55,899 bases of DNA from Nitrospirae bacterium 13_2_20CM_2_62_8 (GTDB lineage: Bacteria > Nitrospirota > Nitrospiria > Nitrospirales > Nitrospiraceae), in contig MNDM01000054.1 in assembly GCA_001914955.1 (NCBI GenBank), positions 1 through 55,899 of the forward strand, in the 5' to 3' direction. The notes under the pieces were generated by a model. That model had not been told where the DNA came from. It saw only the letters and a program-made list of their open reading frames with translations, and made no database searches. Positions 51,535 to 55,899 of the stretch are shown here, one piece after another. The position numbers were made by a program, and so were the translations under genes. The stretch's first letter is position 1. Every line of letters starts with the position of its first letter.

Positions 51535-52269
51535 ATGCCAGCCCTGGCGACTCTCATGCGGCGGGCCCTACACGTGGTCCTGCCGGTCGATTGCTCGAGC
51601 TGCGGAGTCTCCCTGGACGAGGACCCCGTTCCCTTCTTTTGCCGCCCGTGTTGGGGGAGCATTCAACCCTTGCGGGGCCCGGCCTGTCCCCGATGCGGTC
51701 GCCCCTTCGCTTCGACGACCGCCCTCACCTACAGCCCCGACCACCTCTGCACCGCCTGCCGGTTGCGGCGACCGGCCTTCACGCGGGCGTGGTCGTGCTA
51801 TCCCTACGAAGGCCCGTTGCAGGACGCCATTCGGATGTTCAAGTATCATAGCAAGGTCGCCCTGGCTGAAGCGCTCGGGGAACTCATGTGGAGCGCGTTC
51901 CGGGACTCTCCTGATGTTGATATGCTGCTGCCCGTGCCGCTGCATGCATCTCGGTTGAGGGAACGCGAGTTCAACCAGTCACTCCTGTTGGCGGACCGGC
52001 TGAGTCGTCGGCTTGGTGTGCCGCTCTCGTACGGCAATTTGGTCCGCCTCCGTGACACTCAGCCGCAAACCGAACTGACCCGGTCCGCACGGCTCAAGAA
52101 TTTGCGTCGAGCCTTTTCCGTGCTTCACCCCGAGGAAGTGGACGGGAAGCGCCTCCTGTTGGTGGACGACGTCTTTACCACCGGGACCACGGTCAACGAA
52201 TGCGCCAAGGCGCTCCGCAAGGCAGGAGCGGCCGACGTGTTCGTCTGCACCTTGGCACGCACGATGTGA
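51535..52269 (+). CDS. comF: ComF-family phosphoribosyltransferase-like protein
   Basis: This 244-residue protein has an N-terminal four-cysteine pair zinc module (DCSSCGVSL, FFCRPCWGS, CPRCGRPF, LCTACRL). A type I PRTase domain follows with LLVDDVFTTGTTVNECAKAL as the PRPP loop. ComF proteins (GntX/AmsR-like) act in DNA uptake or carbon metabolism; the exact reaction is unknown. The ATG at 51535 has GAGG four bases upstream. The open frame further up is non-family sequence running through repeats. Confidence 0.9.
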   Translation: MPALATLMRRALHVVLPVDCSSCGVSLDEDPVPFFCRPCWGSIQPLRGPACPRCGRPFASTTALTYSPDHLCTACRLRRPAFTRAWSCYPYEGPLQDAIRMFKYHSKVALAEALGELMWSAFRDSPDVDMLLPVPLHASRLREREFNQSLLLADRLSRRLGVPLSYGNLVRLRDTQPQTELTRSARLKNLRRAFSVLHPEEVDGKRLLLVDDVFTTGTTVNECAKALRKAGAADVFVCTLARTM

Positions 52270-52275
52270 CAAAAA

Positions 52276-52373
52276 GAGCTGATGGCTGATAGCCGATAGC
52301 TAATGGCCAGAGTCTTTTGACATCTTGTGGGGGTTATTCGACATTAACCATCGGCCATCATCTATTTGCTCTT
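52276..52373. repeat. Heptad inverted repeat 11 (comF-fmdB gap)
   Basis: Left-arm units are GCTGATG, GCTGATA and GCCGATA (52278-52309). Right-arm units are ACCATCG, GCCATCA and TCTATTT (52347-52367). They are separated by about 37 nt. Confidence 0.75.
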
Positions 52374-52386
52374 GTTTTGGAGGACC

Positions 52387-52731
52387 ATGCCGATCTACGA
52401 ATATCGCTGTGCGGACTGCGGAAAACGGAGCACCATTCTGGTCCTCAGTCTCAGCAACCCAACTTCACCGGCATGCAAGTATTGCCAAAGCGTACGGCTC
52501 GAACGGATCATGTCCAGGTTTGCCGCTCCCAAGTCCGAGGAAGCCCGCCTGGAATCCCTCGCGGACCCGAGCTCGTTCGGTGATGTTGACGAGAATGATC
52601 CACGGAGCATGGCTCGATTCATGAAAAAGATGGGACGCGAAATGGGAGAAGACGCCGGCGATGACCTCGATGAAGCGCTCGAGGAAGCCGGGAACGAACC
52701 GTCAGAATTGGACACCACTGACATAGATTGA
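52387..52731 (+). CDS. FmdB-family zinc-ribbon protein
   Basis: This 114-residue protein begins MPIYEYRCADCGKRSTILV and has a second CKYCQS pair about 22 residues later, giving the CxxC/CxxC zinc ribbon of FmdB-like regulatory proteins. An acidic C-terminal region follows (KMGREMGEDAGDDLDEALEEAG). The function of this family is largely unknown. GGAGG lies immediately before the ATG at 52387. Confidence 0.88.
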   Translation: MPIYEYRCADCGKRSTILVLSLSNPTSPACKYCQSVRLERIMSRFAAPKSEEARLESLADPSSFGDVDENDPRSMARFMKKMGREMGEDAGDDLDEALEEAGNEPSELDTTDID

Positions 52732-52833
52732 CATGTATCGGCAGGAAAAATCATTTGACAAGTGCGGAGGATCTTTTTACACTCGGGCGCGAGTAGGCCA
52801 CCAAGCTGGACCAGATTCCTTGCGCGAGCCACG

Positions 52834-53034
52834 ATGCCACAACAAGCGAAGGACGAACTGCTCACGGCAGCCGAAGCCTGCGGCTACCTTAAGATCGCGC
52901 CACGCACGCTCTATCGTTACATCCAGGATCGCAGTATGCCCGCGTTCAAGTTAGGAAAAGAATGGCGTTTCGTGCGGTCCGATCTGGAGCAATGGGTCCG
53001 GCGGCGCATGACCGTGCATCGCAGACGAGGGTGA
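52834..53034 (+). CDS. Excisionase/MerR-like HTH DNA-binding protein
   Basis: This 66-residue protein is a single HTH_17-type winged helix: LLTAAEACGYLKIAPRTLYRYIQDRSMPAFKLGKEWRF, then VRSDLEQWVRRR. The family includes phage excisionases and small chromosomal regulators. The start at 52834 gives the family N-terminus; its SD is weak. It lies 15 bp before mraZ on the same strand. Confidence 0.87.
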   Translation: MPQQAKDELLTAAEACGYLKIAPRTLYRYIQDRSMPAFKLGKEWRFVRSDLEQWVRRRMTVHRRRG

Positions 53035-53049
53035 GGAGGAGGGTTGAGT

Positions 53050-53490
53050 ATGTTTGCCGGCGAGTACCTGTGTAAACTGGATGAGAAAGGCCGTTTTATC
53101 GTTCCCTCGCCCATGCGAGAGCGGCTGGAGACCGAGGGAAACGGCGTGGTGTTTTTGAAAGGACCGGAACAGTCGCTCTGGATCTACTCCACGGCCGAAT
53201 GGGCCAGGGTGCTCGAGCGCACCAAAACGAAACTGGACGAAGACCAAAGCCGCCTGTTCATGCATTTCATCGTGTCTGAGGCCGGCACCTCCGACGTGGA
53301 CAAGGCCGGCCGCATCCTGATCCCGACCCGGCTCCGCAAACTCATACCGGTCGAAGAGGATCAGGAGATCATCCTGGTCGGGTTGTATAACCGCATGGAG
53401 GTCTGGAATCCGTCCGAGTGGCGTCGGTATCTCAGCAAGACAGAAGACAAGTACGAGCAAAATCTCAGCAAGATTCTCAATCTTCTCTAG
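53050..53490 (+). CDS. mraZ: Transcriptional regulator MraZ
   Basis: This 146-residue protein has two SpoVT/AbrB-like repeats: GEYLCKLDEKGRFIVPSPMRERL (residues 4-26) and SDVDKAGRILIPTRLRKL in the second half. MraZ represses the division and cell wall (dcw) cluster by binding repeats upstream of itself. Here it is followed by a RusA-like gene rather than rsmH/mraW. The ATG at 53050 has GAGGAGGAGGG upstream; a TTG two codons earlier is less likely. Confidence 0.93.
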   Translation: MFAGEYLCKLDEKGRFIVPSPMRERLETEGNGVVFLKGPEQSLWIYSTAEWARVLERTKTKLDEDQSRLFMHFIVSEAGTSDVDKAGRILIPTRLRKLIPVEEDQEIILVGLYNRMEVWNPSEWRRYLSKTEDKYEQNLSKILNLL

Positions 53491-53654
53491 TGACCCGACT
53501 GTCCCGTAGAGCCGAGCCTCACCGCAAGCCGGTCGTCCTTCGGCTGACACGCTACGGTCCCGTCCCTCCGGCCCAATCGTTCGCCCCATCCCTGGACAGC
53601 CCGGCGCGTGACTTCCGAGCTCTATTCCGACATCCGTCCTCACGATCCCGTCCC

Positions 53655-54095
53655 ATGCCCGCGGCCGCCAATCCGACCAGGATCGTTCCCAACGGCCGTC
53701 TGACGCCGACCAGTCTGGCGATCACCCTCCCCGTCCCGCCGACCATCAACCATCAGTACGCCACCGTCAACGCGCGGCGTCTGCTCACGGCCAAGGGACG
53801 CCAGTACAAGGAAAGCGTGGCGCAGGAGGTCCTCATCGTCCTCGGCCGCTCGGCGTACCGGCAGCCGCTCCTGCGTGCCTTACGCAGCTCGGATCTGGCG
53901 CTCTCCATCCGGTTTCATTTCACCTCGCCGCTCCGCCGCGACGTGGACGGGGGGTTGAAGATCGCGCAGGACGCCCTCTGCGAGGCGCTGGCCATCAACG
54001 ACAACCGGATCACCGAGATCCACCTCTACAAACAGCGCGACCCCACCCACCCGCGCATCGAGGTCACGCTGATTCCAGTTCCCTGCCGTTCCTAG
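53655..54095 (+). CDS. RusA-family Holliday-junction resolvase-like endonuclease
   Basis: This 146-residue protein has LPVPPTINHQYATVNARRLLTAKGRQYKE, matching the RusA N-terminal core, and RRDVDGGLKIAQDALCEALAINDNRI. The catalytic set is present: Asp96, Asp98, Lys102 and Asp116 (D-x-D-x3-K and a later D). RusA enzymes cut Holliday junctions and are mostly of phage origin. The start at 53655 is chosen because the domain begins soon after; the frame is open back into mraZ. Proximity to an excisionase-like HTH and an AT-rich tract hints at remnants of an element. Confidence 0.82.
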   Translation: MPAAANPTRIVPNGRLTPTSLAITLPVPPTINHQYATVNARRLLTAKGRQYKESVAQEVLIVLGRSAYRQPLLRALRSSDLALSIRFHFTSPLRRDVDGGLKIAQDALCEALAINDNRITEIHLYKQRDPTHPRIEVTLIPVPCRS

Positions 54096-54150
54096 CCTCG
54101 CTCCACCCGTTCGGCCATCATCTTCCCCGCGCTGCCCCTCGCGCAGTTGA

Positions 54151-54606
54151 CTAAGTTAAGACCTGACCGCGGCCTCCTGTGAAAAAGTCTGCTTCCTTTA
54201 CTAGTCGGTAGATTATGTAGGCATGAATCAGCAGCGGCAGAAGTGCTAGAGTTGAAAGGCTCTTCAAAAGACTACTAACGTCGATTCCCAGACCAATTTT
54301 CCAAAAATCGGTGAGAAGTGAGGCGACTGTTAATCCCAGCAGAAGACCTCGCCCTGTAGCAGCGTACACAAGACCAATGAAAATCATAACAGTACACACC
54401 GATGCAAGAACGCAATTCACAATGAAGTAGGGTCCCCATTCCGGAAGCTTCCAAAGGCTTACGAACGCTTCTATCAGCGAGTCATCAGCTTGTGATCTCA
54501 AGATCGAGATGTTAACTGCAATAAATCCGCCAAACCATAGTACGAGAACTAAATACCAGAACCCTAACACCGCTCTGGGGTCAGATTTTCGGTGAGGCAT
54601 GAGCAT
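54151..54606 (-). CDS. Small polytopic membrane protein of unknown function
   Basis: This 151-residue protein has four hydrophobic segments (about residues 14-34, 60-84, 87-105 and 115-138). These include FWYLVLVLWFGGFIAVNISIL and YFIVNCVLASVCTVMIFIGLVYAATGRGLLLGLTVASLL. I do not recognise it. Either of two ATGs (54604-54606, 54598-54600) could start it; no good SD is visible. It lies in the AT-richer tract that ends the window, so recent acquisition is possible. Confidence 0.6.
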   Translation of the reverse strand: MLMPHRKSDPRAVLGFWYLVLVLWFGGFIAVNISILRSQADDSLIEAFVSLWKLPEWGPYFIVNCVLASVCTVMIFIGLVYAATGRGLLLGLTVASLLTDFWKIGLGIDVSSLLKSLSTLALLPLLIHAYIIYRLVKEADFFTGGRGQVLT

Positions 54607-54661
54607 TGACTTACAATTTCTTTTTTTCTTCTGACACCGTTTCTTCAGTTCTTGTTGGGAA

Positions 54662-55069
54662 TCATATCTTCGCAAGTCTCTTCACGAGCTTACCAGCGCT
54701 GTACACAAGAAGGTTCTTAGCGGAATCTATCCTGACATATTGCATAACTCCAGGTTCGTACTCCGTAAGCGGCGTCACCGTAAAATCTCCATACACAATA
54801 ATGAACGTGTCGGTAAAGAGCTCATGCAGTGCTTCCGGCATTTCTGCTGGCTCGAGATCTCCCCCAGGAATGCCAAGGATTCTATTGGTCCCAATAATCC
54901 AGATCCGATATGCGGGATTGCCATTATAGATGGATAACCTGCCATGAATCTCAAACGCCATGTCCTTGTTCTTGCTTTCACCCGAGGTTGCCGGCCTACC
55001 GTGGCCGCAAATGAGAAAAAGCACCGTGGAAGCAATCAATAGGGCCGAAAAACGAGAATGTTTAGTCAT
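54662..55069 (-). CDS. Small secreted protein of unknown function
   Basis: This 135-residue protein has an N-terminal signal peptide (about residues 8-30, ALLIASTVLFLICGHGRPATSG). A mature domain follows with FEIHGRLSIYNGNPAYRIWIIGTNRILGIPGG and FIIVYGDFTVTPLTEYEPGVMQYVRIDSAKN. The beta-rich GRL-x-YNGNP-x-RIWI pattern looks like a conserved family, but I cannot name it. A weak GGGATAA lies upstream. Base use is more AT-rich than in the rest of the window. Confidence 0.7.
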   Translation of the reverse strand: MTKHSRFSALLIASTVLFLICGHGRPATSGESKNKDMAFEIHGRLSIYNGNPAYRIWIIGTNRILGIPGGDLEPAEMPEALHELFTDTFIIVYGDFTVTPLTEYEPGVMQYVRIDSAKNLLVYSAGKLVKRLAKI

Positions 55070-55209
55070 TTCTTTATCCCAAACTATGAGTAGGCTGGTC
55101 AGCCTAGCTCGGTCACCAACCTGTCCATTGAAAATACATTGGGTCAGCCAACGCAGCCAAGGGGGTCAGAGTGGAATTTCGTTCAACCGCGAGATGAGCA
55201 GCTTCTCTC

Positions 55210-55524
55210 CTACTCCCCTAGAGCGTGATCCACAGAGCCATTCATGTATACTCGCACAAACACCTGCCCCCCCTTCATATATTCCTTGCGCTGCTAAGTT
55301 ATCAACCAGAATTTGCCGCGATCTCCGCGAGCGTTTTGGTCTAACACTACGGAGTCCACGTAAGCGTCAGAAACGTCGATATGTTTGTCGCGAACATACG
55401 ATTTCGCTTTCGCCACAGCCAACTCGAGAGTAATCCCAGGTTCGCGCGTGTCTGGACTGGTCTGAGCAGCAATCGGCACGGCGACAAGCGCCACCAAGAC
55501 GCCAAAGACTATCCCACGCATCAT
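55210..55524 (-). pseudogene. Small secreted protein gene interrupted by an in-frame TAG
   Basis: From the ATG at 55522-55524 the frame encodes a signal peptide (MMRGIVFGVLVALVAVPIAAQ) and ITLELAVAKAKSYVRDKHIDVSDAYVDSVVLD, ending at RGDRGKFWLIT. It stops at TAG (55294-55296). The same frame continues without another stop for 28 codons, beginning QRKEYMKGGQVFVRVYMNG, to a TAG at 55210-55212. The continuation reads like the natural end of the domain, and the stop sits where a Trp (TGG) would fit, so a single nonsense change (or error) seems likely. Otherwise it is a 76-residue truncated protein. Function unknown. Confidence 0.65.
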
Positions 55525-55564
55525 GAAATAATACTCCGACCCCAACTGCGTCTCCCTCCGCTCA

Positions 55565-55589
55565 GAAAACGGTTCCTGACACCGTTTTC
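55565..55589. repeat. Hairpin GAAAACGGT/ACCGTTTTC
   Basis: A perfect 9-bp inverted repeat with loop TCCTGAC. A partial copy, TTCTGACACCGTTTCTTCAG, lies at about 54630-54649. The pattern resembles short palindromes that accompany REP-associated transposases, but no transposase is in the window. Confidence 0.6.
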
Positions 55590-55606
55590 CTCCACCATTC
55601 TTTCCT

Positions 55607-55899
55607 TCATTTACCTCTGAAATTGGCCAGAACATCTCCGGTGAATGCGTCGATGAATATGAACAGGTCACCGCCTAGCGTAAGAGGATCTTTCGGGTGG
55701 AAATATGCGGCACGGTATTTCTTTCCTGCTAGCCTTGATCGTATGCTATCCAAATATCTCTCGGAATCTTCTTTCATTTCATGGCCCGCCAGAAATAACT
55801 GGTATTCATTCCATCTTCTCTCGCCTCCGTCGAGGTCTATTTCCATCTCTTCCAGGTTATACCCCAGCCGCACGGCCTCCACGCTAACCAGCTCGCCGA
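55607..55899 (-). CDS. Secreted-type protein of unknown function, C-terminal part (runs off window)
   Basis: About 97 codons are visible, and the frame is still open at the window end, so the GTG at 55880-55882 need not be the start. The visible part includes AVRLGYNLEEMEIDLDGGERRWNEYQLFL, then LAGKKYRAAYFHPKDPLTLGGDLFIFIDAFTGDVLANFRGK. The closing FIDAFTGDVL resembles PepSY-like domains (strand with D-x-x-T-G-x-V). It is next to, and on the same strand as, the disrupted secreted protein gene. AT-richer than most of the window. Confidence 0.65.
   Translation of the reverse strand, partial: GELVSVEAVRLGYNLEEMEIDLDGGERRWNEYQLFLAGHEMKEDSERYLDSIRSRLAGKKYRAAYFHPKDPLTLGGDLFIFIDAFTGDVLANFRGK

Noticed and set aside
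54960-55433. Plus-strand open frame of 157 codons in the AT-rich tract
   Set aside because: It is antisense to the signal peptide of one gene and to the disrupted gene, with no ribosome-binding site and no recognisable domain.

Overview
The window looks like chromosomal DNA of a GC-rich (about 60-65% by eye), Gram-negative-type bacterium. It carries a complete Tol-Pal operon, LapB, RodZ, TatC and many lipoproteins, and several c-type cytochromes including a hexahaem membrane-anchored one. Together with the molybdenum-cofactor/Tat cluster this would fit Nitrospirota (for example a Nitrospira-like organism). That assignment is inference from gene style, not a database match.

Layout. (1) 1-7.1 kb, minus strand: HtrA protease, TatC, MoaB/Mog, Mrp, MoeA, MobB, a hexahaem cytochrome and the start of an ABC ATPase. 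This set makes, exports and wires up a periplasmic molybdoenzyme. (2) 7.4-14.5 kb: an unknown lipoprotein, a GT2 glycosyltransferase, a polytopic GT-C-like membrane protein, a NodU/CmcH-type carbamoyltransferase, and a lipoprotein with a caspase-like domain whose two catalytic residues are both replaced. (3) 14.6-30 kb, minus strand: monohaem cytochrome c, RodZ, TPR lipoprotein, PfkB kinase, MTA phosphorylase, MiaA, MutL, two tandem CpoB-like proteins, Pal, TolB, TolA/TonB, TolR, TolQ, tRNA-Asp, tRNA-Val and a Xer recombinase. (4) 30-37 kb, plus strand: LpoA-like periplasmic protein, TrpS, then gap-pgk-tpiA-secG, facing ilvE. (5) 38.7-45.9 kb, plus strand: rplU, rpmA, a single-domain response regulator, obgE, proB, nadD, rsfS, a LapA-LapB fusion and bioB. 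(6) 46.5-51 kb: an ABC permease, a small LuxR-type regulator, PyrD and an ABC ATPase. (7) 51.5-54.1 kb, plus strand: ComF-like protein, FmdB-like zinc ribbon, HTH protein, MraZ and a RusA-like nuclease. (8) 54.15-55.9 kb: an AT-richer stretch of small secreted or membrane proteins, one disrupted by an in-frame stop.

The most unusual content is non-coding. At twelve intergenic sites, mostly between co-directional genes, there is a hairpin whose two arms are each built of degenerate 7-bp (once 6-bp) tandem units. The unit sequence differs from site to site but the architecture is the same, and several hairpins run into the ends of neighbouring genes. There are also two inverted copies of a 215-246 bp MITE-like element with TAACCCGCATTATTCATGA ends, three copies of a REP/BIME-like palindromic element (one nested in itself), and a small shared hairpin.

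Gene-level oddities include rsfS, which has no ATG/GTG/TTG start and seems to begin at ATC behind a perfect Shine-Dalgarno sequence, the LapA-LapB fusion, the pseudo-caspase, a terminator-like hairpin in the gap leader, and a direct repeat of the tRNA-Asp 3' end.
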